From Candidatus Tayloriibacteriota bacterium (GTDB lineage Bacteria > Patescibacteriota > Minisyncoccia > Phycocordibacterales > CAIRYW01), in NCBI GenBank assembly GCA_028286725.1, contig JAQBQZ010000004.1:1-50056 (forward strand): a stretch of DNA of 50,056 nt. Direction: 5' to 3'. Below, in pieces: positions 22,387 through 30,222 of this stretch. Within the stretch, counting starts at the first letter, position 1; each line of letters starts with the position of its first letter. Below the pieces are notes generated by a model. It ran no database searches, was not told the DNA's origin, and saw only the letters and a list, made by a program, of their open reading frames with translations. Made by a program: the position numbers and the translations under genes.

Positions 22387-22525
22387 TCCGCACACTAAGT
22401 TTTGTATTGTTTTTTGATTGCTATTTTGTAGCTGGTGACTAATTTTAACAAATCAAATTAATTTTTTTCATTAAACTTTATTTATTAAAAAACATAAAGC
22501 AATGATACAAAACTTAGTGTGCGGA
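22387..22525. repeat. 139-nt AT-rich element with perfect 21-bp terminal inverted repeats
   Basis: Left arm 22387-22407 (begins TCCGCACACTAAG) and right arm 22505-22525 are exact complements; interior TGTTTTTT and AAAAAACA segments extend pairing with bulges. The right arm ends one base before the permease stop codon. On the minus strand the loop contains a TGtTAAAAT extended -10, so it may carry a promoter for the last operon gene or tune its read-through. Confidence 0.75.
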
Positions 22526-22526
22526 C

Positions 22527-23750
22527 TTACTCGTATCTCAAAGCTTCAATAGGATTAAGCTCTGATGCTCTTCGGGCAGGATAGTATCCAAATACTATTC
22601 CAATGCCAGCAGATACTCCGAATGCTAAAAGTATTGAAGGATAAGATATTGTGGTTTGAAGGATCCCAAAGTAGGATACAAAAAACGAGATGCTCCAACC
22701 GAGTATGACCCCCAGAAGACCGCCGATAAATGTAAGTGCAATCGCCTCAATCAAAAACTGAGTATTAATATCTTTCTTTTTTGCACCGATCGCTTTTCTA
22801 AGCCCGATCTCACGAGTTCTTTCTGTTACTGTGGTGAGCATCATGTTCATGATACCGATTCCTCCCACAAGAAGAGAGATACTCGCTACAGCCCCGAGAA
22901 GAATCGTAAATGTTCCTGTTACAGATGACGCTGTTGCAACGATATCTGCTTGGTTTAGTGTACTAAAGTCGGCGAGAGTAGGATCTTTAATCTTGTGGCG
23001 TGTGAGAAGGAGGTCGGTGATCTGGTTTTGAATATCTGTCATTGAATTTGAATCAGGCGCCTGTACGCTGATCGTTGTTACATAATTGTCTCCCGCGAGA
23101 AATTTTTGTGCACTTGAAAGGGGAATAAAGATCGTATCATCTTGGCTGCCAAATCCACTTCCTCCTTTTGCTTTTGTAACGCCGACAACTTTAAATTCAA
23201 TCCCTTTTATTTTGATCGATTGACCAATCGGATCCGCACCTGTTCCAAAGAGGTCGTCTCTTGTAGTAGGGCCGAGTACTGCAACTTTTGATAAAGATTT
23301 GTTATTTCCATCAGTGATAAAAGTTCCTGTATCGATCTCTAAATTTCTGACTCCTGGATATGATGCGGTTGTACCTACAACAGATGTGTTTGTATTCTTG
23401 CCTTTGCTCGTGACTTGATATCTTGAAGAGAGTTCTGGTGCAACAGCTTTTGCGAGAGTGATGGTTCCAAGTATCGCATCAGCATCTTCTTGAGTCAGGG
23501 TCTTTGCTGAGCCTCTTCCTGTACTTACTTGGAATCCTTGGCCTCTTTGGGCTCCTGGTGTCACCTGGACGAGGTTGGCGCCGATCGCTTGAATACTTGA
23601 TTGGATCGAACTTTGCGCACCTTGGCCGATTGAGATCATTGCGATTACAGAGCTAATGCCAATCACAATTCCAAGCATTGTAAGTCCTGAACGAACTTTG
23701 TTCGCTGAAAGGGCAGAATATGTTTCGTGCAATATATCGTTTGTAGTCAT
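22527..23750 (-). CDS. MacB-type ABC transporter permease
   Basis: 407 aa. N-terminal helix (about 20-42) with NKVRSGLTMLGIVIGISSVIAM, a large extracytoplasmic MacB_PCD domain (about 45-275), and three C-terminal helices of the FtsX/MacB type with NMMLTTVTERTREIGLRKAIGA (the coupling helix region) and YYPARRASELNPIEALRYE at the end. It is the membrane part of a mechanotransmitting MacAB-type pump, with ATPase and adaptor encoded directly upstream. Periplasmic-domain regions with low-complexity Gly/Ser are present (GGSGFGSQDD). Substrate may be an antibiotic, peptide or lipoprotein; unknown. Confidence 0.93.
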   Translation of the reverse strand: MTTNDILHETYSALSANKVRSGLTMLGIVIGISSVIAMISIGQGAQSSIQSSIQAIGANLVQVTPGAQRGQGFQVSTGRGSAKTLTQEDADAILGTITLAKAVAPELSSRYQVTSKGKNTNTSVVGTTASYPGVRNLEIDTGTFITDGNNKSLSKVAVLGPTTRDDLFGTGADPIGQSIKIKGIEFKVVGVTKAKGGSGFGSQDDTIFIPLSSAQKFLAGDNYVTTISVQAPDSNSMTDIQNQITDLLLTRHKIKDPTLADFSTLNQADIVATASSVTGTFTILLGAVASISLLVGGIGIMNMMLTTVTERTREIGLRKAIGAKKKDINTQFLIEAIALTFIGGLLGVILGWSISFFVSYFGILQTTISYPSILLAFGVSAGIGIVFGYYPARRASELNPIEALRYE

Positions 23751-23755
23751 GATTT

Positions 23756-24469
23756 TTATGCGGCGTGTTTAATAATTCTTTTATTTGGATTCGGCAAATC
23801 CGAAAGAATAAGTCCGTCTTTGATAAAGATAATTCTATCTGCATGTTCGGCAACATCTTGTTCGTGAGTAATGAGAACGATCGTTCTTCCATGATCCTCA
23901 TTAAGCTTTTGAAATGTTCCGAGTACAATCTCGCCAGTCTTTGAGTCGAGATTTCCTGTCGGTTCATCTGCAAGGATCATCTTCGGGTCATTTACAAGCG
24001 CGCGTGCAATAGCTACTCGCTGGATCTGTCCTCCAGAAAGCTGATTTGAGAGATGATAAAAATGGGATTCATGAAATCCAGAAGAGAGAAGTGCCTCCCG
24101 GGCTTTTTTTATTCGCACCTCTTCGCTCACTTCTTTATAAATAAGTGGAAGCATTACATTTCGCATTACTGTTGTTCGAGGAAGAAGGTTAAATGATTGA
24201 AACACGAATCCGATCTTGTCTCGCCTGATTTCTGCAAGTCTATCGTCGGAAAGGGAAGACACATCCTCACCATCGAGATGATACGAGCCGCTTGTTGGTG
24301 TATCAAGAGCTCCCAATAGGTGCATAAGAGTTGACTTTCCTGATCCTGATGGACCCATGATCGCAACAAACTCTCCAGTTTTGATCGTGAAGCTCACACC
24401 TTTCAAAGCCTGAAAAGCATTTTCGCCACCACTTGAATATGTCTTTGTGATATTTTTTATTTCAATCAT
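23756..24469 (-). CDS. ABC transporter ATP-binding protein (MacB/LolD type)
   Basis: 237 aa ATPase. Walker [10 protein letters not shown] (about 40-48), Q-loop FQSFNLLP, signature [15 protein letters not shown], Walker [13 protein letters not shown] and switch His in VLITHEQ are all present and intact. It is of the LolD/MacB family with the family's GNLDSKTG D-loop. It starts 9 nt downstream of the adaptor gene and ends 5 nt before the permease, so the three are translated as a unit. It supplies ATP-driven force for extracytoplasmic conformational change. Confidence 0.95.
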   Translation of the reverse strand: MIEIKNITKTYSSGGENAFQALKGVSFTIKTGEFVAIMGPSGSGKSTLMHLLGALDTPTSGSYHLDGEDVSSLSDDRLAEIRRDKIGFVFQSFNLLPRTTVMRNVMLPLIYKEVSEEVRIKKAREALLSSGFHESHFYHLSNQLSGGQIQRVAIARALVNDPKMILADEPTGNLDSKTGEIVLGTFQKLNEDHGRTIVLITHEQDVAEHADRIIFIKDGLILSDLPNPNKRIIKHAA

Positions 24470-24478
24470 AAGATATAT

Positions 24479-26182
24479 TTATCGGCCAAATCCTCCTCCG
24501 CCTGTTGTTCGTGTGGCTCCTCCTGCGGCTCGTCCACCAATTCCACTCAAAAGACTTGGTGCAGCTGTTGTGGTTTTGGTCGCAGTGCCGGTTGTTGTTT
24601 TGGTAATGATTTGATCGCCTTCATTTAGGCCTTCCGTAACTTCTGTCATCGTGTCGTCAGAGACTCCTATTGTAACTGGAATCTGTGTAAGTGTTCCTGT
24701 TGAAGCTACTTCCGTACCAAGTTCACTGTCGCTTAAATTTTTGCCGAGAGTTTCAACATAGCTTGCATTGCCAGAAGTTTTGATTGCGCTTGATGGAACT
24801 GCAATAATATTTTGCTGAACATCAGTAATAATTGAAGCATCAGCGCTCATTCCTGATTTTACTCGATCGTCATCAGTATCAAGTCCGATTTTTACATTGT
24901 ATGTTACAACTCCTTGAGATACGGTACCTACGAGATCAACTTCAAGAACTTGTCCTGCAATAGTGAGACCGTCAATCGCATCAAATGTAAGCGTTGCCTT
25001 CTGTCCAGTTTTTATTTTTGCAATATCTACTTCGTTCAAAGAAATGTTTACGATTTTTTGTTTTGTAATAAACGTTCCTAAACTTCCACCTGAACTAATA
25101 TCGTTTGTAGGCTGTACTGTTATGTTTGCAACAACTCCATCAAACGGGGCTCGGATAAAACAGTCTTCATACGCATACTGCTTTTGGGCAAGGTTTAATT
25201 CTGCAGACTGTATATCGAGCGGAACACTAGTATTCTCAGTATCGTTAAGTGATGCAGCCTTTTCAGAAGCGCTTCTGTCGGCGCTGTTTATTGCATTTTG
25301 ACTTGATGTTATAGAATCGAGGCTGCTGTTTATCTTTGTTGACCAGCCTGTTACGTCAGTTACGGCAGTTGTGTTGCTTGTATCGTTATTTGTGCCTTTG
25401 GCAGCTTTAATAAGATCAATCGTATTTCGAGTTTCTGTAAGAGCTTTCGTAAGTAATTTGATCGTTGCTGATGTGTCAGAAAGCGCGCCTGCTATGAGGC
25501 TATTGTCGCTTGATCTTGTAAGTGTTTTGAATTCGAGATATGACTTGTCATAACTATCTTTTGCTTTCCAATAATCTTCGAGCGCAGCTGATCTTGCCAC
25601 AGTGATATTTTGACCGATTGAGAAAGTGTTTTGATCACTTAGATATCCTGATCTATAATTCAACATTTCATCAAGTCCGCTGAACGCGTCGCTCATGCTT
25701 GCGTATGTATCAGACATTGTACTGTATGCGTCACTATATGCTTTTGCGCTGCTTTCGTTTGCATCATTGACTCCATTTTGAGCCTGAAGAATTGTGATGT
25801 TGTTTGATTGGCTCTTAAGTTTTGTAAGAGATATCTGCGCATCCTGAAGCGCAATTGCGGCATCACGAGTATCTACTTTTGCAATGAGCGTACCTGCTTT
25901 AATGGAATCTCCCGGTTTCGCATCAATCTCGATAATCTTTCCTGAAGTCTTTGCTTTCAGATCCACTTGATTTGATGCAGATACAGAGCCGCTTCCTGTC
26001 ACAGTTGAAATGATAGTGGTTTTTGATACCTTTTCTACAGTATATTTTGTTTCAGTTGTACTTGCGGCAAATAATTTTGCATATGAATAATAGAGAACAA
26101 TAATCACAAGAATAAAAATAATTGCAGACTTGATCTTGTGAAGGGCTACATAGTTTTTAGTTTTTGAAAAAAAGTTGCTCAT
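24479..26182 (-). CDS. HlyD/MacA-type membrane fusion (adaptor) protein
   Basis: 567 aa, longer than MacA (about 370). One N-terminal membrane helix (about 17-36), half a lipoyl domain (GSVSASNQVDLKAKTSGKI, KPGDSIKAGTLIAKVD), a very long Ser/Ala/Thr-rich helical hairpin region (about 115-330) and the second lipoyl half (APFDGVVANITVQPTND), then beta-barrel and membrane-proximal domains, and a Gly-rich disordered tail (TTGGGGFGR end). It links the inner-membrane pump to the outer envelope. The expanded hairpin suits a thick cell wall or a non-TolC partner. No TolC-like gene is nearby. Confidence 0.9.
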   Translation of the reverse strand: MSNFFSKTKNYVALHKIKSAIIFILVIIVLYYSYAKLFAASTTETKYTVEKVSKTTIISTVTGSGSVSASNQVDLKAKTSGKIIEIDAKPGDSIKAGTLIAKVDTRDAAIALQDAQISLTKLKSQSNNITILQAQNGVNDANESSAKAYSDAYSTMSDTYASMSDAFSGLDEMLNYRSGYLSDQNTFSIGQNITVARSAALEDYWKAKDSYDKSYLEFKTLTRSSDNSLIAGALSDTSATIKLLTKALTETRNTIDLIKAAKGTNNDTSNTTAVTDVTGWSTKINSSLDSITSSQNAINSADRSASEKAASLNDTENTSVPLDIQSAELNLAQKQYAYEDCFIRAPFDGVVANITVQPTNDISSGGSLGTFITKQKIVNISLNEVDIAKIKTGQKATLTFDAIDGLTIAGQVLEVDLVGTVSQGVVTYNVKIGLDTDDDRVKSGMSADASIITDVQQNIIAVPSSAIKTSGNASYVETLGKNLSDSELGTEVASTGTLTQIPVTIGVSDDTMTEVTEGLNEGDQIITKTTTGTATKTTTAAPSLLSGIGGRAAGGATRTTGGGGFGR

Positions 26183-26193
26183 ATGAATTTAAA

Positions 26194-26688
26194 TTATTGA
26201 TTATTGTTATTATCTTCTTCTGGAAGCGGGGGAAGGATTCTAATAAGTTTAGCTTCAATCTTTGCGTCACCATTAGGATTGCCGATTGTTACTACATAAT
26301 CTCCGATAGAAATTGAGTTTGCTTCTGCGGGTCCTTCAAGTTTTTTGATGATTGTTGAACTTCCAACAATAATTGTTTTTTCAGCCCCGTCCTTGTCTTC
26401 AATAAGAATTTCCGGTAATGACACTTGAAGTACCTTACCTATTGCTCCATGGCTGCGAGGAAGGTCGTTGTCGTTTAATCCCATAGGCATTGGCTTTGGA
26501 CCTCGGAGGTTCTTGTAATAGTTGTCTCCCGATTTAAAGAAGTAAGAAGCCTTCTGATATCCAACAATCATACCAAGCTGTAATATGAGTCCTGTCCATA
26601 CAACAAGCGCCACGGCAATAAGTGCAAGGTTAAAATATTTTGACCGGCTCACTTCTTTCATTTTTTCTTTGATTGTTTTTAGTTCCAT
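26194..26688 (-). CDS. Membrane-anchored DUF5666-like protein in the sigma/exporter operon
   Basis: 164 aa. N-terminal cytosolic stretch (MELKTIKEKMKEVSRSKYF), one membrane helix (about 20-43), then an extracytoplasmic small beta-barrel: GAIGKVLQVSLPEILIEDKDG, IVGSSTIIKK, SIGDYVVTIGNPNGDAKIEAKLI. The domain matches that of the operon's last gene. It sits between the putative anti-sigma factor and the adaptor protein, so a role in sensing or in pump assembly is likely. The C-terminus is a short acidic poly-Asn tail. Confidence 0.7.
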   Translation of the reverse strand: MELKTIKEKMKEVSRSKYFNLALIAVALVVWTGLILQLGMIVGYQKASYFFKSGDNYYKNLRGPKPMPMGLNDNDLPRSHGAIGKVLQVSLPEILIEDKDGAEKTIIVGSSTIIKKLEGPAEANSISIGDYVVTIGNPNGDAKIEAKLIRILPPLPEEDNNNNQ

Positions 26689-26696
26689 ATATTTAT

Positions 26697-27095
26697 TTAT
26701 GCAATTATTAATTTAGATTCGATATTTTCTACTGTTTTGAAACTGCTTATGATAAATGCGAGTGCAAGCACTAGAAAAAGAGAGAGGGTAATAAGTGGGA
26801 CAGATTCGATTATTGAAAAAGATATTTCTTTCCAGAATGTCGTTGCGTCGCTTGGATTTGAAACGAGAAGCGAGATGTATTCATAAGTGCCTGATGATGC
26901 AAGATTTGTCCAGAGTGCTTTGAATGACATAACAAGACCTGCAAAAGAGACAATAGAAAAAAGTCCAAAGAATGATGCTCTCTGGCGTGATCTTTTTTGT
27001 TCAAGAATTTGAATTCTTGAAACGATTGATTTGTTGAGGCCTGCCGGAGTAGGACAGGTATCAATATTTTTTATAACTGATTCTATATCTTTCAT
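26697..27095 (-). CDS. Putative anti-sigma factor, two-helix membrane protein
   Basis: 132 aa. About 40 cytosolic residues, then two hydrophobic helices (about 42-62 and 98-118) joined by an outside loop of about 35 residues. It lies 18 nt downstream of an ECF sigma factor gene, the usual place of an anti-sigma factor. The cytosolic part has a single Cys (DTCPTPAG) but no HxxxCxxC zinc-binding anti-sigma motif, so if it is an anti-sigma factor it is of another type. Function is inferred from gene order only. Confidence 0.55.
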   Translation of the reverse strand: MKDIESVIKNIDTCPTPAGLNKSIVSRIQILEQKRSRQRASFFGLFSIVSFAGLVMSFKALWTNLASSGTYEYISLLVSNPSDATTFWKEISFSIIESVPLITLSLFLVLALAFIISSFKTVENIESKLIIA

Positions 27096-27113
27096 ACTTG
27101 GTTCTTTATACGA

Positions 27114-27689
27114 TTAATCTATTAAATTTGGTGCGTTTACTATGTTTTTTCGAAGTTTCTCTATACCTCGGCGATAATGGCTTTTAATTGTATTGAGAGG
27201 TTTTTTTAGCACTTTTGATATTTCGTCAAAGGTCATATCTTCTGAAATATGAAGCAATATAACGGTTTTCTGGTCAGGATGTAATACTATAAGAAGTTTT
27301 TCTAGGTTTGTTTTGAGTTCCTTTTGGGTGAAAATTGCCTCAGGAAGCGGTTCGCTGTCGATAAGTTTGTCCCCGAAGCTTTCGTCGTCATCAGGGCTTT
27401 CGAGGTCCGAGAAAGTATAGACTTTTTTCTTTCTCATCCAGTCTACTGTAGTGTTTCGGGCAATAGTAAAAAGCCATGTTTTGAAGTTTTGGTTTGGATT
27501 ATATTTACGAATATTTTTCCATACTTTAATAAATACCTCTTGGGTAATGTCTGTAGCGTCAGACTCATTGTTATACAGTCTTTTTACGAAATTGTAGATA
27601 TGTGAGAGGTATTTGTTTACGAGAATATTCAAGGATTCTTTGTTGCCCTCAATATATGACTCGATTATTTCTTGATCTGTCAGTTCCAT
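27114..27689 (-). CDS. ECF-type RNA polymerase sigma factor
   Basis: 191 aa. Sigma region 2 (about 22-92) with YNNESDATDITQEVFIKVWKNI and FKTWLFTIARNTTVDWMRKKK, then an acidic linker (SPDDDESFGD), and sigma region 4 (about 125-180) with a helix-turn-helix ISEDMTFDEISKVLKKPLNTIKSHYRRGIEKLR. Region 3 is absent, which defines the ECF group. It heads the operon containing the putative anti-sigma factor and the MacAB-type pump, so self-activation of the operon is likely. A minus-strand TGcTAATCT gives a near-leaderless start. Confidence 0.95.
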   Translation of the reverse strand: MELTDQEIIESYIEGNKESLNILVNKYLSHIYNFVKRLYNNESDATDITQEVFIKVWKNIRKYNPNQNFKTWLFTIARNTTVDWMRKKKVYTFSDLESPDDDESFGDKLIDSEPLPEAIFTQKELKTNLEKLLIVLHPDQKTVILLHISEDMTFDEISKVLKKPLNTIKSHYRRGIEKLRKNIVNAPNLID

Positions 27690-27697
27690 GTTTAATT

Positions 27698-27706
27698 AGA
27701 TTAGCA
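27698..27706 (-). promoter_or_regulatory. Extended -10 for the sigma factor operon
   Basis: Minus-strand TGcTAATCT; +1 predicted at 27691, two bases before the ATG at 27689. An ECF-type -35 could not be identified by eye. Confidence 0.5.
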
Positions 27707-27739
27707 CAGAAAAAATAATATAAAAATATATTACAAGCA

Positions 27740-27748
27740 TGATAAAAT
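27740..27748 (+). promoter_or_regulatory. Extended -10 upstream of the gtrA leader ORF
   Basis: TGaTAAAAT ending at 27748; +1 predicted at 27755, which is the A of the small leader ORF, not of gtrA. Confidence 0.6.
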
Positions 27749-27754
27749 ATGAGA

Positions 27755-27784
27755 ATGTCTAAAATAAAGCAAATATATGAGTAA
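27755..27784 (+). CDS. 9-codon leaderless leader ORF overlapping gtrA
   Basis: ATG at 27755 encodes MSKIKQIYE and stops at TAA (27782-27784). The gtrA ATG (27777) lies inside it, overlapping by 8 nt in another frame. The ATG coincides with the start predicted from the extended -10. The arrangement suggests that a ribosome loading on the leaderless end translates the short ORF and re-initiates at gtrA. It may instead be chance. Confidence 0.45.
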   Translation: MSKIKQIYE

Positions 27785-28166
27785 AAAAACAAGAAGATTT
27801 CTAAAATATTCAATTATTGGAGTATCTACTTTTATTATAGATCTCTCGCTGCTGTGGTTTTTGACTGATGTTATTCACATATACTATCTGGTCTCAACAT
27901 TTATTGCGTTTATGGTTGGTGTAACAATTAATTATTTTGTATCAAGGCGAATGGTTTTTAATGAAACAGCAAGAAACCTGAAGACAGGCTATCTGTATTT
28001 CTTGATCGTTGTATCATTTGGGATCGTCTTCACTTTAGGTATAATGTATATTCTTGTTAACTATGCGCACCTAAGTATTATTGGATCGCGTATTGTAACA
28101 TCAGGATTTATTGGAGTATTTAATTTTCTAATAAATGATACATTTAATTTTAAAATAAAACCATAA
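27777..28166 (+). CDS. GtrA-family four-helix membrane protein
   Basis: 129 aa with four hydrophobic helices. Features of the family: an N-terminal RFLKYSIIGVSTFIIDLSLLWFLTD segment (R-F..K-Y..G), NYFVSRRMVFNE after helix 2 and IGVFNFLINDTFNFK at the C-terminus. GtrA proteins are thought to flip or transfer lipid-linked sugars for cell-surface glycosylation. No glycosyltransferase is adjacent, but glutamate dehydrogenase follows after 3 nt and may be co-transcribed. Start chosen at ATG 27777, overlapped by the leader ORF. Confidence 0.88.
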   Translation: MSKKTRRFLKYSIIGVSTFIIDLSLLWFLTDVIHIYYLVSTFIAFMVGVTINYFVSRRMVFNETARNLKTGYLYFLIVVSFGIVFTLGIMYILVNYAHLSIIGSRIVTSGFIGVFNFLINDTFNFKIKP

Positions 28167-28169
28167 TTT

Positions 28170-29405
28170 ATGATAAACGATCCATTCGAAAGCTCAGTAA
28201 TACAAATTAAAAACGCAGGCGCGAAGCTCGGACTCAGTGTGAGTGAATTAGACAGAATTCTTGAACCACAAAGAGTGGTGAAAGTTTCTTTTCCGGTCAA
28301 AATGGATAATGGAATGATAAATACATTTACAGGATTCAGGTCTCAACATAATAATGCTCGAGGGCCATACAAAGGAGGTCTTCGATTTAGTCCCGATGTA
28401 AACGAATCGGAAGTCAAAGCACTTTCAAGCTGGATGACATGGAAATGCGCCGTTGCAGATGTCCCGTTTGGAGGAGGAAAAGGCGGGGTGATTGTTGATA
28501 CAAAGACACTTTCAAAGACTGAACTCGAAAATCTTTCTCGATCATTTGTACGTGCCATTAGCGATGTGATCGGTCCTACAAAAGATGTGCCAGCTCCAGA
28601 TATGTATACAACAGGAGAAATAATGGATTGGATGGTAGATGAGTATTCAAAAATTGTTGGATCTAAACAGCTTGCAACATTTACAGGTAAAACTTTGGGT
28701 AATGGAGGAAGTGAAGGGCGAACAGAAGCGACAGGGTTTGGAGGGGTAGTGGTGCTTGAAAAACTTTCAGAAGTTAAACAGCTTAATCCAAAAGAAACAA
28801 CAGTTGCAATTCAGGGTATTGGCAATGTGGGACAATATTTCGCTATCTTTGCAAAACAAAAAGGATTTAAGGTTGTGGCTCTAAGTGATTCAAAGACTGC
28901 TGTTTATAATGAAAATGGAATTGATGTCGAGAGGATAATAAAATTTAAAGAACAGAACAAGACTCTTGTTGGAATGCCAGATGTGACATTCATTTCTAAT
29001 GAAGCTTTGCTTGAACTTCCTGTTACGGTACTTGTACCGAGCGCACTTGAAAATGTGATTACAAAAGACAACGCAGAAAAAATAAAAGCGCGATATATTA
29101 TCGAAATGGCGAACGGACCCTTAACTCCTGAAGCAGATGAGATACTACATAAGAAGGGGATATTGTTTATACCTGATATTCTTTCAAATAGTGCAGGGGT
29201 GACGGGCTCATATTTTGAATGGTATCAAAATATGCACAATGAAAAATGGACCAAAGATGATGTGCTCCATAAACTGGAAGATAAGATCGGAAGTGCATTC
29301 GATGCGGGCTACAAAATGATGATGGATAATAATACGGATATGCGAACTGCATGCTACATGATCGCGATCAAGAGGGTGAATGATGCAATGAAAGATAAAT
29401 TTTAA
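28170..29405 (+). CDS. gdhA: Glutamate/leucine dehydrogenase
   Basis: 411 aa. Conserved substrate-binding PYKGGLRF, catalytic-Lys region VPFGGGKGG, and nucleotide-binding GIGNVGQYFA with Asp/Ser downstream (LSDSKTAVYN), consistent with Glu/Leu/Phe/Val dehydrogenases. Length is that of hexameric glutamate dehydrogenases. It converts glutamate to 2-oxoglutarate and ammonia with NAD(P), connecting nitrogen and carbon metabolism; in a reduced genome it may serve catabolism of scavenged amino acids. It starts 4 nt after gtrA. All key motifs are intact. Confidence 0.96.
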   Translation: MINDPFESSVIQIKNAGAKLGLSVSELDRILEPQRVVKVSFPVKMDNGMINTFTGFRSQHNNARGPYKGGLRFSPDVNESEVKALSSWMTWKCAVADVPFGGGKGGVIVDTKTLSKTELENLSRSFVRAISDVIGPTKDVPAPDMYTTGEIMDWMVDEYSKIVGSKQLATFTGKTLGNGGSEGRTEATGFGGVVVLEKLSEVKQLNPKETTVAIQGIGNVGQYFAIFAKQKGFKVVALSDSKTAVYNENGIDVERIIKFKEQNKTLVGMPDVTFISNEALLELPVTVLVPSALENVITKDNAEKIKARYIIEMANGPLTPEADEILHKKGILFIPDILSNSAGVTGSYFEWYQNMHNEKWTKDDVLHKLEDKIGSAFDAGYKMMMDNNTDMRTACYMIAIKRVNDAMKDKF

Positions 29406-29465
29406 ATTATAACAGTAGTGTATACCCGTGAGGGTGCAAATCAAAGATCAAAAATAAATTATAAG

Positions 29466-30221
29466 ATGCAAATACTAAGAACAAAATTTAAAGGGGAGAT
29501 AGTTGCAGAATTTGTCATGCCAAAAAAGATGACAAACAAAGTAATGATTATTTGCGGAGGAATGCCTACGTACCCAGCAAAGGAAAAATATTCAGAGTTA
29601 TTTGAATTTTATACTTCAAAAGGTTTTTCTGTTTTTGTTCCAAGATATCGCGGGAGTTGGGAGAGCGGAGGACAAATGTTTGCGAAGTCTCCGCACTTAG
29701 ATATTAAAGACATTATAGATGAATTACCAAATGGATTTAAAGATTTGTGGAATGGTACATCGTTTAAAATAGAAGACCCGGAAATCTACATTATTGGATC
29801 AAGTTTTGGTGGACCTGCAGGTCTTTTAAATTCAAAGGATCCTCGAGTTAAGAAAGTGATTTGTTTTTGCCCAGTTCTAGATTGGCGAACAATGGATGAT
29901 ACTGTTGAGCCGATCTCACTCGTGTCGGAATTAATAAAAGATGCATTTGGAAATGGCTATCGGATTGCAAAAAATGGATGGAGCAAGATTGAAAAAGGGG
30001 ATTTCTATAATCCAGCTTCAGAAACAGACAAAATTAATGGATCAAAATGTCTTATTATTCAAGCCAAAGATGACAATATTGTATCAGTCAAAGCTGTACC
30101 AGCTTTTATTGAGAAAACTCATTCCAAACTCTGGCTCGTCGCTAAAGGAGGACATCTCGGTATGTCACTCATGAAAAAAAGATTTGCTAAGAAATGTTTT
30201 GAGTTTTTGAGGTCTAAATAA
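29466..30221 (+). CDS. Alpha/beta hydrolase family protein
   Basis: 251 aa from the ATG at 29466; an in-frame GTG at 29418 is less likely because the fold begins at about residue 2 of the shorter form. The nucleophile elbow IGSSFGGPAG (Ser in G-x-S-x-G, about residue 110), an acidic residue in AKDDNIVS and His in KGGHLGMS form a normal triad. The fold resembles dienelactone hydrolase or prolyl-peptidase-like enzymes (VFVPRYRGSWESGG is the oxyanion-region strand). Ester or peptide substrate unknown. Cytosolic. The gene is convergent with MATE; the two stop codons are one base apart. Confidence 0.85.
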   Translation: MQILRTKFKGEIVAEFVMPKKMTNKVMIICGGMPTYPAKEKYSELFEFYTSKGFSVFVPRYRGSWESGGQMFAKSPHLDIKDIIDELPNGFKDLWNGTSFKIEDPEIYIIGSSFGGPAGLLNSKDPRVKKVICFCPVLDWRTMDDTVEPISLVSELIKDAFGNGYRIAKNGWSKIEKGDFYNPASETDKINGSKCLIIQAKDDNIVSVKAVPAFIEKTHSKLWLVAKGGHLGMSLMKKRFAKKCFEFLRSK

Positions 30222-30222
30222 T

